This document shows positions 25,601 to 34,084 of a stretch of 36,353 nt of DNA, piece by piece (the stretch's first letter is position 1; every line of letters starts with the position of its first letter). Below the pieces are notes generated by a model. It saw nothing but the letters and a program-made list of their open reading frames with translations. It ran no database searches and was not told where the DNA came from. Made by a program: the position numbers and the translations under genes. This DNA comes from a virus. The stretch is taken from the IMG/VR virus record IMGVR_UViG_3300037042_002853, positions 1-36,353 of that record, one strand, 5' to 3'.

Positions 25601-26783
25601 CAGGTTTAAAACTATAAACTCTAGTCTCACTATTAGTCAAACTAATTCCGCTAGATAATACCGTGTCTTTCGTTAAAACAAAATAATTTTTTTTGTCCAT
25701 ATACTTATCAAACCAAGATACTTTATCAGCATCATAAACATCTTTTCGGTAAGCAATTAATTGATTTCTATATGTGTCAACATCAGTTAATGGGTCTAAA
25801 TTTTGTTTACTAAAAGAATCTAAAATATTTTTAACGAAGTTTTCAATTCTATTTTGCATTTGAACAAGAGTAAGTTCAGGAAAATCGTCAGGAATTAGTC
25901 CTTTAGTTTTATACTCACTATACATCTCCTTAACTTTTTGATACCCTCTTTCATAAATGGTATCATCAACGTTTGAGAATTGACTGTCGTTTCCGCTTGT
26001 TGTCTGTATCTTAACTCTTGATTTATACATGTGAGGAGCGGCAATTAAATACCCCATTGAGATTTCACTTAAAATTGTGAACTTATACGTTAAAAAATCT
26101 AAATCAATTTGGAAATTACCTGAGTTAGTATTATACCTTGAGGTAAAACTCTTTAACATTATTGGTAGTCTAACCGCCTTTCCATAATACCCTTTTATTG
26201 TTAAATAAAATAATGGATACGGTAAATTAAAAAATGCCGCGTAAGGTGAATTATCTCCACTTTCAAATAACGCCCTTCCTTTTATGTCCTCCATAGTTAT
26301 ATGAATGGTTGACATAAACGAAGTATTTTGTCTTATAGTAATACTTGTAATACCTAATAATCCATTATCCGTAGAACCTGGCTTACCACCCGAGTTAATT
26401 GTTTGTCTAATATAATAATCCTTATCATTTTTAGGGTTAGTTACAGATGTCTGTTTTGGTTGATTTACTCCTTTTCCTTGGATGGTGTCTTTTCCTGTAA
26501 TCTCATCGGTATATTCATTGTCTAAAAAGGTTTTTCCTGCAGGCTTTAAAAAATTCATTGACGCAACTGAAATTGTTTGTATTGCGTCATTACTTGCGGT
26601 TCCCACGGATAACTTAGTTCTTGGAAGAACTTTACATTCCAAATTAGCATACATTACTAAGTCTTCTTGCCTTACGTGTCTATCTGAGGCAACACCATTC
26701 TCGTCAATAAGTTTGTTCGGGTCAACTATTATAATGTTGTTATAATCGAGTTCAACCAATATATTTTCTGGTTTATCTACCAT
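19626..26783 (-). CDS. Giant baseplate hub-like protein with glucosaminidase-like domain, 2385 aa
   Basis: Residues about 150-240 (S-G-D-N-S-P-Y-A-A-F-F-N-L-P-Y-P-L-F, then L-T-I-K-G-Y-Y-G-K-A-V and N-F-Q-I-D-L-D-F-L-T-Y-K-F) and about 1950-1990 (M-F-S-G-P-Y-M-I-L-S-V-N-H, then D-T-I-I-E-G-V-R) look like the split hub domains of gp27/gpD-type tail proteins. Residues about 2054-2235 resemble a glucosaminidase or transglycosylase fold: A-A-L-Y-L-E-S-S (Glu near 2108), then E-N-N-F-A-G-I-D and P-Y-A-V-F-D-D-L. A Pro-Thr linker starts at 2236 (P-T-P-T-P-T-P-S-P-T-P) and leads to a beta-rich C-terminal module. It may therefore puncture and digest peptidoglycan at the tail tip, as T4 gp5/gp27 do as separate proteins. 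Its start overlaps gp53 by 11 bases. Function is inferred from local patterns; overall homology is uncertain. Confidence 0.65.
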   Translation of the reverse strand: MVDKPENILVELDYNNIIIVDPNKLIDENGVASDRHVRQEDLVMYANLECKVLPRTKLSVGTASNDAIQTISVASMNFLKPAGKTFLDNEYTDEITGKDTIQGKGVNQPKQTSVTNPKNDKDYYIRQTINSGGKPGSTDNGLLGITSITIRQNTSFMSTIHITMEDIKGRALFESGDNSPYAAFFNLPYPLFYLTIKGYYGKAVRLPIMLKSFTSRYNTNSGNFQIDLDFLTYKFTILSEISMGYLIAAPHMYKSRVKIQTTSGNDSQFSNVDDTIYERGYQKVKEMYSEYKTKGLIPDDFPELTLVQMQNRIENFVKNILDSFSKQNLDPLTDVDTYRNQLIAYRKDVYDADKVSWFDKYMDKKNYFVLTKDTVLSSGISLTNSETRVYSFKPEFKTLEQQNTAISKLKEIITGYNTLLNDNNTFGPNGRKGVGGSYTIDGNTKPCQIVCNIDYSDFLIEITSKDVDLVTTFKEKNKNKEPLDPTDLIELQAELDKNGQFNSGKFVNRDGKQQQIYVYHIFEGNKRFLDKIDNLIKILTEKEQQIETELTEALSKLLQSKDNGIGFIPNIRNVLAVIFANGEAFLRMMDDVHTNAWDQRDDYRRKDVIFDKQVAGASADNLSSGDNSKQPVYPWPQLIVETSGEDGQEKYEITYPGDPKIINRSKGYLFDVWPEIEFVEEFIKGFTERTLPPADPTANTNELTQTQRVSLDAIEFPIGNWVYGNKEEVKFFFEIYERIMLTSYYSRLSRSNNFVSDADKITNLIAESENNNIVKSLSNDNPFIIQKLREYGFNATNFTTILRQFSNSGLGESWQNYIRGIYNTPYIKNYVTNGGFEFINANILNSSESQPSVSLPNEVAMSEYITGSTTSNKFDLGDTFPFTNRTWDKTYLANGTTILDANGAFNTTKVLKYNPNIKLITSFITTNTPNSIRPITNFVYLLAQTPNVINSTNLKTWYQSRTFETQLITEGNVRYFNYSGEVTNNQTTSMLNTPYFINSIQQGVKNFRNNDEYPFIASAYLFINSLPLATMREKFKTYNNNTATDLDYIFAALKKFGAVHKLPYAWILKFGSIWHRYKTYIEKNIDILDTSWSGFSYTTNFDPVTSANTRNYGLIINGAPIDIVLQKDTTIGTEISTLINTGFYPKLINDFNVFCQGYEVFSGYTDSAIQSGITSGVSINYVDNAIINLAEGFDPTIPSRDLRIIPWSVSVDTPDTKYTYLMPSQGSLLNQTKNECFKPSGSSYEMKFEVNSNQAMYDGSVRLFWGAPNYGYFDNSKLKKPSPFDYMKHIFSGQSQQENFSINGVTNDYSQMSEMLSVFEKDVLDGFETEFLNFSKSVYDYTPGESGSPGTETEKTFKNFQMMFRSLLKVPKATGDTGSNIVTEIQNWQVGNVTSILRQFLNYDVVFKYGNPSLYDKKLFYTFSTLPLTDPYEWEYYTVMTPNAVPTNGGGVSLITSKTNYPNEWSTLYTYVGFSEIPELVYGDNGSYITDFFVDLNVAFTVDNIKLFATVIKIYATQKLNQFQSNPIAPPEAPISSPSKKVSFTALLSGDTITVRQVGPQKISYLSNKEGVILYESLPSFLPTTTGNTQTLINETIIAFFGSLSTVPTDKQFIVETVFAQQDEYPQVPNSTNKSGQGAFYKAMTNYLLEINNFQSKIIDNLIPKLHGSLPATTISTEGQVEAELQGNQTKVELWETFKALNDKWISGNDFKTKTLFEDVLLLDRASRNIGEKVLVDVYKLKDMLSIDRMNVTASMLTFVQSILIENHFVVMNIPSYVNFYNVQNAVKNPIPRIDGTADFANNLFGTFLNVDYRDSSSKMVCFYAGKPSEQLDLKNNVDYRYRNDAFDLRRTSDNPLVENQVGKKDWDKSNKVVGFNVDIGPQNQQIFKNFQVDQSAGKATAEGLQILNQMANQGGGRKGSTQSTSLYNLYKNRSYGCQITMMGNAMIQPTMYFNLRHVPMFSGPYMILSVNHNISPGNFDTIIEGVRQATAALPKIDAYLQSLKTNLLQSIIKKNKEAKKQETKDAKGNVISQQNKVVSNANGGKELTQTQACTPASKYDRYIPITPQSYKVTFKETIKTIKIIMSAGEIPDDGKLKYAVFAALYLESSTSTGLEAYENNFAGIDLSSSWGESKKYFEGNPNYFCLKSDTTTLPYAVFDDLYNNATLLLERWKNSMIILPNVSAKEITKFWILYFGANQNPVNVYSQMDPTQLSNIESKVQKSLDIYGSVSQIVPTPTPTPSPTPVPSNTVVPLSGVNSYTVANPPMFEKLTVTVNGSTGLYNIFDISFDYTVDSECGSGSGSGQQFNNVNSLISSNKQTFTVDIDTLLEEVNCNIITTSSADIKGNYSYSITVYSKPVLDDGATTDPSRTDFYKSFPVTFKFT

Positions 26784-27096
26784 AATAGAAGAAATGATTG
26801 TCTAATTGATTTTTATAGTCCTGTAAAGAAGCTACTAAAGGAAATGGAATTGTCAAGATAACACCGTCAGGAATATTCCATTCTTGTCCGCCATATGTCG
26901 GATTACCTTGCATAATTAACCACCCAAAAGTTGGAGAACCATAATATTGTTGGGAAACTTTATCCATTCTTGATTGACCAACCTTATATATGTACCTTTT
27001 ATCGGTAGATTTAGTGGGTAATGTTATGTACGGAACAACAGTTTGTTGCCCATCAAGAATAAAATTACTATATCTGTTATAATTTTGTTTTGCCAT
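26773..27096 (-). CDS. gp53: Baseplate wedge protein gp53-like, with LysM-like segment
   Basis: A 107-residue protein. The central segment Y-I-Y-K-V-G-Q-S-R-M-D-K-V-S-Q-Q-Y-Y-G-S-P-T-F-G-W-L-I-M (about 51-78), followed by I-P-x-G-x-x-L-x-I-P-F-P, is the LysM-like pattern of gp53-type and other short baseplate wedge proteins. In T4, gp53 clamps adjacent wedges together in the inner baseplate. T4 gp53 is 196 residues, so this is a minimal version holding mainly the LysM-like core. It sits between two giant structural genes, 2 bases after one and overlapping the next by 11 bases. Confidence 0.8.
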   Translation of the reverse strand: MAKQNYNRYSNFILDGQQTVVPYITLPTKSTDKRYIYKVGQSRMDKVSQQYYGSPTFGWLIMQGNPTYGGQEWNIPDGVILTIPFPLVASLQDYKNQLDNHFFYYGR

Positions 27097-27098
27097 GG

Positions 27099-30000
27099 TT
27101 AATCAAATTTAATTTTTCCGTTAAACGTAGTTTTATCGAGGTCCACATTAACTGTTTTATATAGGTTTGATATATTAGTTTTTTGAGTCGGTTCCGTTGC
27201 TGGGTCGGCAACTGTAGTATACTCAAATTTTCTTGTTTTACCTTTAGGATACATCAGTTTTTCGATACCGTCAGTATACAAGGACGTATATTCCTTACTA
27301 GATTTAAATTTATCAAATTTCTTCTCCTCCGCTTTAAGTTCTTTTGAATATCTTTTTGCAATGTCATCGGTAATATCATCAAATTTTTTCTGTAATTTGA
27401 CGGGGTCTTTAATATTAATTAAATCACCTTTAATAACATATGTTTTAAATTCTTCAAGTTTATTTGAGTCATTAAAAATTCGAGAAATTACCAAGAAAAA
27501 TCTTTTGTCGGGACCCATTTCCGCATCTTTATTAAATAAATCTATATCAACAGGAAGGAAATTTCCATTATCATATAATGACACATTTTTAACAATATCG
27601 TTTTTGTCCAATAACCCAGCATAACCCTGTAATGCCAAGGCCAATGACTCATAATCTTTAGTAAATTCCTCATAAGTATTTGCCGGAACAGGAGTAAGTG
27701 TTTCACTCGATTTACTGATTTTATCTGTTCCCTTTATATTATAAATTCTTGGGGTATTAGAATCTAAAATTTTACCATCAGTTTTACTACTAATTAAATT
27801 TAATTTTCTAATATTCTGAATATAAGTTTGTTGTTGTATAGTCAATTCTTGAGTAATTGTCGTTATTTCAGATGCAAATGTTGACGATAAACTTGTAATA
27901 TAGTCAACCATGTTCTGTCTAACACCTCTAATTGCAGAACTTGCAATATTGAATTTAAATTTCTTTAGTAACTCATCAATAATTGGGTTTGGGATTTGAG
28001 TGTCGGTATTAATATCATCGATTACTTTTTTAAATAAATCTTCAAGTCTTTTTTCAACTCCTTCAGGTTTACCATAAATTTGAACACCGTAATCAGTTCC
28101 CGGAGAAGGAGAAATTGTTCCTTTGCTATATAGTCGAGAATCATTAACTAATTGTTCAATACCGTAATTAAAATTTAAAGTTAATTTTTGCATTTGATTA
28201 ACCACCGCCTCAAAATATGTTTTAGTGTCGGTTAATAAACTATCCATAATTTTTTGATATCCAATTTCACCTGTTTGTCCACTTGGGACAGGGATGTTTG
28301 TAATAATTTCACCAATAGTTGTTCCACCATTATTTGTCGCAGGATTATCAACATTGGCAACAGTTGCGGGTGTCTGAGAAGCTAAAATAGCGTCAACAAC
28401 ACTTTTATCTAATGCTGAAGTATCTTCAGTCCAAACCGACCTTTCATCATAAATTTCAGTATTTGCGTAGTAGTTGAACGATAACGCATTTTGTAACTGT
28501 TCAACAGGTCTTGCAAGTCCCATACCACCGATAATGTTGAAGTTCAAAGAGACGTTGGCAATCATAGGTTGTATACCAATACCTTCAGGATTCATATCAA
28601 ATAATAAAGGCTCATATGTAAACGATAGTGATGTTGGAATAATTTTACTATTAACAAAATCCCCTAATCTTAGAATTAATACGGGTGGAGCTCCAAATGA
28701 AGTATTAACCGCATCATTATATTTTGGCCTACCATCAGTACCAATTGTTGGTATTGTTTCACCAGGTCTAACACATTGATTTAAGAACGTTAGACGAGCG
28801 TTCAACCCTTCAGGAGTAGTTGAGTGGAACGCGGGATTAAAGTACTTAATCTTCTCTTTAAATGAGTCGTAGACCATTGGGGCCTCTTGTTTAATAACTT
28901 CGAAATAATCACACTCAGATAAAAGACCTCTTAATATTTTTTTACTAATACCTTCTTTAATTTTCTTAATTATATCAACAGTAGGAGCAGGTTTTGGAAC
29001 TGCGGTAGGGTCATTTTGAGCCAAATCCATCAACTTTAATGGGTCTACTGTTTTAGGGGGTATGAATACGGTGATTGTTGCAACTCTAACTCGTCTACAA
29101 GCCATGGCACTTACCGAATATATTTGAGCATTTGCGGTTTCGTTATTTGATTTATCTTTTTTTTTCTCTTGACAATTAACCTCAAATCCTGGAGTTGTAA
29201 CAATAGTAGTTGCCGATGTCGTACCTGACGCAACCTCAACATACCCTGCTTTAGGGATAACGGTTTTTTCACCCGTACCTACCGCAGATTTAATAATAAA
29301 TCTAACCTCACCCTCTTTCATAAATGACCCTAACGATTCGGTACCAGCACTATAACTTTTAAAAAACTTTTTAATTGAGTCAATTCTTCTATCCGATAAT
29401 TTTTGGTTATAATCATCAGATGCGACCGCAGAGGCCGACCCTTCCATTGTAACACTAATTGTTCCTTTAGGATTATCTGTTAATAGTTTAAACGCATCTT
29501 TTACAAATTCGTTACTAAATGTGTTAAAATTACTTTTTACCACAGTATTAAAAAACGCTTCAACATTGGCCTCTTTATCTTTAGTATTAAACGTAGCCTT
29601 TGAGGTAGTGTCATACTTTTTAATATTGTCTGGGTCAATGTATTTATTATAAATTGTTTGATATTCCTCCGAAGTTGTTGTATTAGGACTTTTACCAGGA
29701 ATGTCATTTTCAAAATAGAAAGCGAAATCTAAATATTTGTTTTCAAATTCCGCAACTGATGTGTCGTTAGTTACCGCGGTTTTAGTATTAGTATTAGGAT
29801 TAATACCTGTAGTGTCAGTACTTTCTTTTGGGATTGATTTATTAATTCCCGCCAATTCTTCATTGGTTAATCTTGGGTCATTTAAAACTTGTTGATATGT
29901 AAATAAATCCGACGCAGGAATTGTATTATATTTTTTCGCCAATTCATAGATATCAAATTTAACACATCCCGCAAAAAACGAATCCATAATTGATGTTACC

Positions 30001-32159
30001 TTTTCTTTGTTTTGACCTTTTAATTGTTTTTCAGCAACAATATTCATTACTGATGGGTGGTCAACAATCATCTTCCAAGATAACGTTCCCGTTCTTGAAG
30101 TACTTTTATAAGTATAAATTGGTTCAGGTCTTCCTAAGAAGTCGGTTCCTTGGAAAGAAGGTGTACTCGATTCATTAAATTTAATGTCATATGGTGGAAA
30201 CCACATAACTCTACCCCCATTTGGACCTTTTTCACAAACAGGTAATTCATCATAAGTAAACCCTGGTCTACTTGATGTTCTCCAAGCCAAGTTCTCAATT
30301 GAAAACATATATTTTTTGGCATACCCACCTCTTCCGTTTATATCGTCAGGCATAATGTTTGTCGACCCAGGATTTTTTAACGGAGCAATGTTTAAGTTGA
30401 ATGTATTATCAAAAACGGAGTTCGTAAACCTTCTTCCTGACGTAGTAATACCATCAGTTTTTTGTAAATCATTATAGGTATAATATGGTGTATCTTTGGT
30501 AAATACTCGACAATACTCAATACCAACTTCACCCCCCGTTGTATTATCGGTATATGAAACTACTTGAGAACCTTTAGTTATCTCTTTATATCCGTCATGG
30601 AATACTTTACTAACTTGGTTTATGGCATTACCAACATGTTTTAAACGGCTAATACCCGTTACGTTATCTGCAGAATCAATTATTCTTTGTGTTTGGTCAA
30701 GTATTGACGATTCTTTAAAGGTGATGTTTGTGGACTCTCCTTTTTGATAACTTGAACTAATTTGATTAAACTCTTGGTCTAAACTTCCTGACCCTCCTCC
30801 TGGCGTCGCATTAAATCCTGCGTTACTCTTATATTTAGGTGACACCCAAACAAATTGTCCATCAATACCCCCTCCATCACTTGACGATTTACCACCTAAA
30901 CCAAAATTTATTTTGGTTTCATTACCCTCATAAAGAATACCTAATTCAGATGGTCCGTAAACCGGTGTCTGTACTTGTTTACCAAATGGGTTAACAGGTA
31001 TTTGATTAGGCGGTGACGTAATTGTTGATGGTTCAGCATTTTTACTACCAACATAATAACCCCCAATAAGAGTACCATTATCAGGGTTAATTAAATTAAC
31101 AACTAAATTAACAATCGCTTGTCCAACACCTAATAAACCACCATAACTTTTATCGTAACCCGGTTGATATCTGTTGTAATTAATGTTTGCAAATAATGCC
31201 GACCTTTGTCCATTACCTGTGTTGGCTAAAAATATTTGTGAGGGGTTTCTTGTCCGGTTTAAAATTGGGCCTAAAAAACCACCCGTTAATTGATTAACTA
31301 CGTTTAATGCGGTAGAGGTCTGCATTGATTGACCACCATTAAGTTCGTTCTCATTAAAGTAATTACCAGGAATTGGTGACACGGGCCAATAAGCTCCCAC
31401 CAATCTTGTCGCCAAATCAATAGCAGCCAATATAGGGTTTTCAGGTACGGTAATTCTCCAATTTTTATAAATTAAAGGTTGTTGACCTGAAAGTAATAAA
31501 CTAATTTCAAATGGGTCTTGTAGTGCTTGTAAATTAACCGCCCCAACCGTGTGTTGATATATTTCAAGAGCGACTCTCTCTTCAAAAGCATATTTTAAAC
31601 TTTGAGCCCCTATTTTAGCTAAATATGAATCTTGAGATAGTGGACCATTACTACCAACAGGATTTACTGAAGTTAATATTTCAAATGGCGTATAAAATGA
31701 TGCGGTAAATTGTGAATAAGGTAAATAAAGTCTGTTGTTATTTTGAATACTGTCAATAACAACCATGTCTTTAAACCCTCCTTCAGGTCCGTAAATGTTT
31801 TCAATAAATGCCGCATCAATAAAAAACTCATTAACTAAATCTAATACGGTATCGTTAGGACTATATTCCCCTTGATTTGAATTAACAGGTAGTGGTGGAT
31901 TATTATATGTAATATTTAAATTGTAACCTCCATTTGGTCCATACTCATTTAATGGATATAGTTGTTGAGCATAAGGGTCTTGACTAATTAACGTGTCGGG
32001 AGAATCAATAACGTTTGAAACAGTTTGGGATATTTCATAATTCAATGAACCTGATGGTGGTGAATAAACACCTGGCACCGTATATTTTGCCAAATTTTTA
32101 GCCATCAAACTGTTTCTAAAACTAGATGTCGATACAAAAGATAAAGTACTCTCTGTCAT
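27099..32159 (-). CDS. Giant tail/baseplate protein with OmpA-like domain, 1686 aa
   Basis: Residues about 865-970 resemble an OmpA C-terminal domain: I-S-V-T-M-E-G-S-A-S at 901-910, D-D-Y-N-Q-K-L-S-D-R-R at 915-925, then I-K-K-F-F. The Asp of the classic G-H-T-D motif is replaced by Ser, while the L-S-x-R-R arginines are kept. Residues 1039-1051 carry D-P-L-K-L-M-D-L-A-Q-N-D-P, identical to part of the tape measure. Residues about 1090-1240 (F-N-P-A-F-H-S-T-T-P-E-G-L-N, then L-F-D-M-N-P-E-G-I-G-I-Q-P-M-I) form a conserved-looking baseplate domain. The rest is low-complexity and beta-rich, and the C-terminus is charged and helical. Its place between the tape measure and gp53 suggests a hub, cap or central spike component. 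A TATTTAT element lies 13 bases upstream. Confidence 0.65.
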   Translation of the reverse strand: MTESTLSFVSTSSFRNSLMAKNLAKYTVPGVYSPPSGSLNYEISQTVSNVIDSPDTLISQDPYAQQLYPLNEYGPNGGYNLNITYNNPPLPVNSNQGEYSPNDTVLDLVNEFFIDAAFIENIYGPEGGFKDMVVIDSIQNNNRLYLPYSQFTASFYTPFEILTSVNPVGSNGPLSQDSYLAKIGAQSLKYAFEERVALEIYQHTVGAVNLQALQDPFEISLLLSGQQPLIYKNWRITVPENPILAAIDLATRLVGAYWPVSPIPGNYFNENELNGGQSMQTSTALNVVNQLTGGFLGPILNRTRNPSQIFLANTGNGQRSALFANINYNRYQPGYDKSYGGLLGVGQAIVNLVVNLINPDNGTLIGGYYVGSKNAEPSTITSPPNQIPVNPFGKQVQTPVYGPSELGILYEGNETKINFGLGGKSSSDGGGIDGQFVWVSPKYKSNAGFNATPGGGSGSLDQEFNQISSSYQKGESTNITFKESSILDQTQRIIDSADNVTGISRLKHVGNAINQVSKVFHDGYKEITKGSQVVSYTDNTTGGEVGIEYCRVFTKDTPYYTYNDLQKTDGITTSGRRFTNSVFDNTFNLNIAPLKNPGSTNIMPDDINGRGGYAKKYMFSIENLAWRTSSRPGFTYDELPVCEKGPNGGRVMWFPPYDIKFNESSTPSFQGTDFLGRPEPIYTYKSTSRTGTLSWKMIVDHPSVMNIVAEKQLKGQNKEKVTSIMDSFFAGCVKFDIYELAKKYNTIPASDLFTYQQVLNDPRLTNEELAGINKSIPKESTDTTGINPNTNTKTAVTNDTSVAEFENKYLDFAFYFENDIPGKSPNTTTSEEYQTIYNKYIDPDNIKKYDTTSKATFNTKDKEANVEAFFNTVVKSNFNTFSNEFVKDAFKLLTDNPKGTISVTMEGSASAVASDDYNQKLSDRRIDSIKKFFKSYSAGTESLGSFMKEGEVRFIIKSAVGTGEKTVIPKAGYVEVASGTTSATTIVTTPGFEVNCQEKKKDKSNNETANAQIYSVSAMACRRVRVATITVFIPPKTVDPLKLMDLAQNDPTAVPKPAPTVDIIKKIKEGISKKILRGLLSECDYFEVIKQEAPMVYDSFKEKIKYFNPAFHSTTPEGLNARLTFLNQCVRPGETIPTIGTDGRPKYNDAVNTSFGAPPVLILRLGDFVNSKIIPTSLSFTYEPLLFDMNPEGIGIQPMIANVSLNFNIIGGMGLARPVEQLQNALSFNYYANTEIYDERSVWTEDTSALDKSVVDAILASQTPATVANVDNPATNNGGTTIGEIITNIPVPSGQTGEIGYQKIMDSLLTDTKTYFEAVVNQMQKLTLNFNYGIEQLVNDSRLYSKGTISPSPGTDYGVQIYGKPEGVEKRLEDLFKKVIDDINTDTQIPNPIIDELLKKFKFNIASSAIRGVRQNMVDYITSLSSTFASEITTITQELTIQQQTYIQNIRKLNLISSKTDGKILDSNTPRIYNIKGTDKISKSSETLTPVPANTYEEFTKDYESLALALQGYAGLLDKNDIVKNVSLYDNGNFLPVDIDLFNKDAEMGPDKRFFLVISRIFNDSNKLEEFKTYVIKGDLINIKDPVKLQKKFDDITDDIAKRYSKELKAEEKKFDKFKSSKEYTSLYTDGIEKLMYPKGKTRKFEYTTVADPATEPTQKTNISNLYKTVNVDLDKTTFNGKIKFD
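29007..29045 (-). repeat. 13-residue motif copy in the OmpA-like tail protein
   Basis: Encodes D-P-L-K-L-M-D-L-A-Q-N-D-P (residues 1039-1051), identical to the tape-measure copy at 33357-33395. The DNA differs at 6 of 39 positions, all synonymous. Confidence 0.85.
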
Positions 32160-32172
32160 GTATTATGTTTTT

Positions 32173-32181
32173 TTATAAATA
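32173..32181 (-). promoter_or_regulatory. TATTTAT element upstream of the 1686-residue gene
   Basis: The minus strand reads TATTTATAA, 13 bases before the ATG at 32159, followed by an A-rich leader. Same core and spacing as other late-type genes. Promoter function is inferred. Confidence 0.45.
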
Positions 32182-32216
32182 GAGTTCATCTTTATTTTTA
32201 TGGTAAAATAACCATT

Positions 32217-34061
32217 TTAAACGCTATATTGTTTTCGTGCCTCAGTATTAGGATTAGGTTCCCCATTACCATTTCCATTATAAGCCGCAGTACCAACTGC
32301 GGAAATAATTCCTTGTTTAATTGATTGGTCATTTTGAATGATTGATGCTAATTGTGAGGCATCCATCATGCCAGGAGCGTCAACTTTAATATTTACATTA
32401 ACATCAATAGGCCCCGTGTTTTTCGACGCCACACCAGAATTACTACCCATAGGATTGGTTCCTAATTCAATTAATGCTTTAGTGTTTGATGATGAAAGGG
32501 GGGGGTTAACATTACTGTTAGTATTTGATGGTGAAACAGGTTCGGATAAGTTTTCATGTTTCTTAAAAGCTACCCCTACTTCTGTACCAAGCGTTTTTAT
32601 TAATTGTAAAAAGATATTACTTGATTTTCCCAACTCATTAAGACCTGTAGAGGCGGTCTCAAGACTTATCTTAAAACTATCATTAAAAAAAGTACTAATT
32701 GTTGTTGCCGCAACACCCAAAGCAGTAACACTGTTCTCTCCATTAATAATAGATGTTATAAACGTCTCCCCAACTTTTTGACTAACATCACCAATCTTTT
32801 TAGATGAAAACGAATCAAAAGTTTTAACCACTTTCTTTCCTACCTTTCTTGTCGCATCATCGGCTTGTGTTGAAAGTTTTGTAATTGCAAGAGCTCTACC
32901 TGCTCTACCAGTCAATGATTCAGCTACTCCCAAAATACTTTTTTGTGTACCTAATTGTTCTTCAGCTAACTCTTCCATTTTTTTTGGTTTACTAGCATCA
33001 ATTAACTTGTTAAACGACTCCTCATCAGTACCAAACTTTTCCATCGCATCATTAATGTCCATTTCCTCACCATCAACTTTGATTTTCATATCACCATTCG
33101 CCCCCATTTCAGTAATATTGGCTAACATCTCTTGTTGTTCTTTGGTGGCAAATTCAGGGAATTTAATTTTACCCATTTTTTGTTCTAATTCAGCACCGCC
33201 TAACGCCATTTTTGTTAATTCACCATTAGTATAACCAAGTTCGGACTCTATTTCCATAAGTTGTCTTTTAGCCCCTGGCATAATTTCAAAATGTCCATCA
33301 GCATTAAGTTGGACAAATTGTTTAGACATTTGTGCAATTTGATTTTGAAGTTCCGCAGGGTCGTTTTGCGCTAAATCCATTAGTTTTAATGGGTCCAATA
33401 AATCTCCTTGAGCAACACCTAATCTTTGCATTGCCGAAGCCATCTCAATCGCTTTTTCAGGACTAAACAATCCCTTTGCAATGTCAAGAGTAGCTTTCAT
33501 ATCCACCCTCAAATTAACCGCTTGTGCCGCCATTTTAGCCATTCCCTCAACTCCCCCTTGGAAGTTAAATTGGTTCATTTTTGACATGTTTTCAACAACT
33601 TGTTTGGAAACCCCCTGAGCATTAACTCCAGTTGACCTTGCGGTATCCATAACTTTTTGCATTTGATTATTCACATCATATAGTGAGAATCCTGCGTCTT
33701 TAAACCCCTTCATAAGTTGTTCGTTAGATTGACCCGTTACTTTAGCGGTTTCGTAAAGTTTTTCGTAAGAACCTGAAGCTAATATGACATTTCTACCTAA
33801 CGTATTTGCGGCCGCTTGTTGTATATCAACAACATCCTTCCACTTACCACCTAAAAGGTAAATTTTATCCGCCGCCTCGGCCATAGCGGACTTAATTGCG
33901 GTTATCTGCTCTCGACCTTGACCAAAACTTTCTGCAATATTTGACGCCGACTCTTCTATTTCATAGTATACCTCTTTTATCTTCTCTGCATCAGTATATG
34001 ACGCCGTAATATTCTTTAACGCGTCTTTAATCTGTTCACTTATTGTAGTACCAGTACCCAT
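32217..34061 (-). CDS. Tail tape-measure protein, 614 aa (gp29-like)
   Basis: A long alpha-helical, Ala/Gln/Met/Lys-rich protein typical of tape measures, with the ordered patterns L-Y-E-T-A-K-V-T-G-Q-S-N-E-Q-L, then M-D-T-A-R-S-T-G-V-N-A-Q-G, S-P-E-K-A-I-E-M-A-S-A-M-Q-R-L-G-V (residues about 201-217), and D-P-L-K-L-M-D-L-A-Q-N-D-P (223-235). T4 gp29 is 590 residues, so the length implies a tail of similar size. A hydrophobic helix-prone region lies near residues 450-480 and a Pro/Asn/Ser-rich linker near 510-540. It sits directly after the gp26-like gene and the hidden small frame, in the usual position of a tape measure behind its chaperones. In the virion it lies inside the tail tube and sets its length. 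Confidence 0.8.
   Translation of the reverse strand: MGTGTTISEQIKDALKNITASYTDAEKIKEVYYEIEESASNIAESFGQGREQITAIKSAMAEAADKIYLLGGKWKDVVDIQQAAANTLGRNVILASGSYEKLYETAKVTGQSNEQLMKGFKDAGFSLYDVNNQMQKVMDTARSTGVNAQGVSKQVVENMSKMNQFNFQGGVEGMAKMAAQAVNLRVDMKATLDIAKGLFSPEKAIEMASAMQRLGVAQGDLLDPLKLMDLAQNDPAELQNQIAQMSKQFVQLNADGHFEIMPGAKRQLMEIESELGYTNGELTKMALGGAELEQKMGKIKFPEFATKEQQEMLANITEMGANGDMKIKVDGEEMDINDAMEKFGTDEESFNKLIDASKPKKMEELAEEQLGTQKSILGVAESLTGRAGRALAITKLSTQADDATRKVGKKVVKTFDSFSSKKIGDVSQKVGETFITSIINGENSVTALGVAATTISTFFNDSFKISLETASTGLNELGKSSNIFLQLIKTLGTEVGVAFKKHENLSEPVSPSNTNSNVNPPLSSSNTKALIELGTNPMGSNSGVASKNTGPIDVNVNIKVDAPGMMDASQLASIIQNDQSIKQGIISAVGTAAYNGNGNGEPNPNTEARKQYSV
33357..33395 (-). repeat. 13-residue motif copy in the tape measure
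   Basis: Encodes D-P-L-K-L-M-D-L-A-Q-N-D-P (residues 223-235), identical in protein to the copy at 29007-29045 of the next gene. Flanking residues are unrelated. Confidence 0.85.
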
Positions 34062-34074
34062 TTAATTTGTTTTA

Positions 34075-34083
34075 TTATAAATA
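34075..34083 (-). promoter_or_regulatory. TATTTAT element upstream of the tape measure
   Basis: The minus strand reads TATTTATAA, 13 bases before the ATG at 34061, then an AAAACAAATTAA leader without Shine-Dalgarno. Promoter function is inferred. Confidence 0.45.
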
Positions 34084-34084
34084 C

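Noticed and set aside
32338-32781. 147-codon plus-strand open frame opposite the tape measure
   Set aside because: It is the complement of a well-supported helical coding frame; the product is hydrophobic and Pro/Val-rich with no motif, and no plus-strand gene is credible elsewhere.
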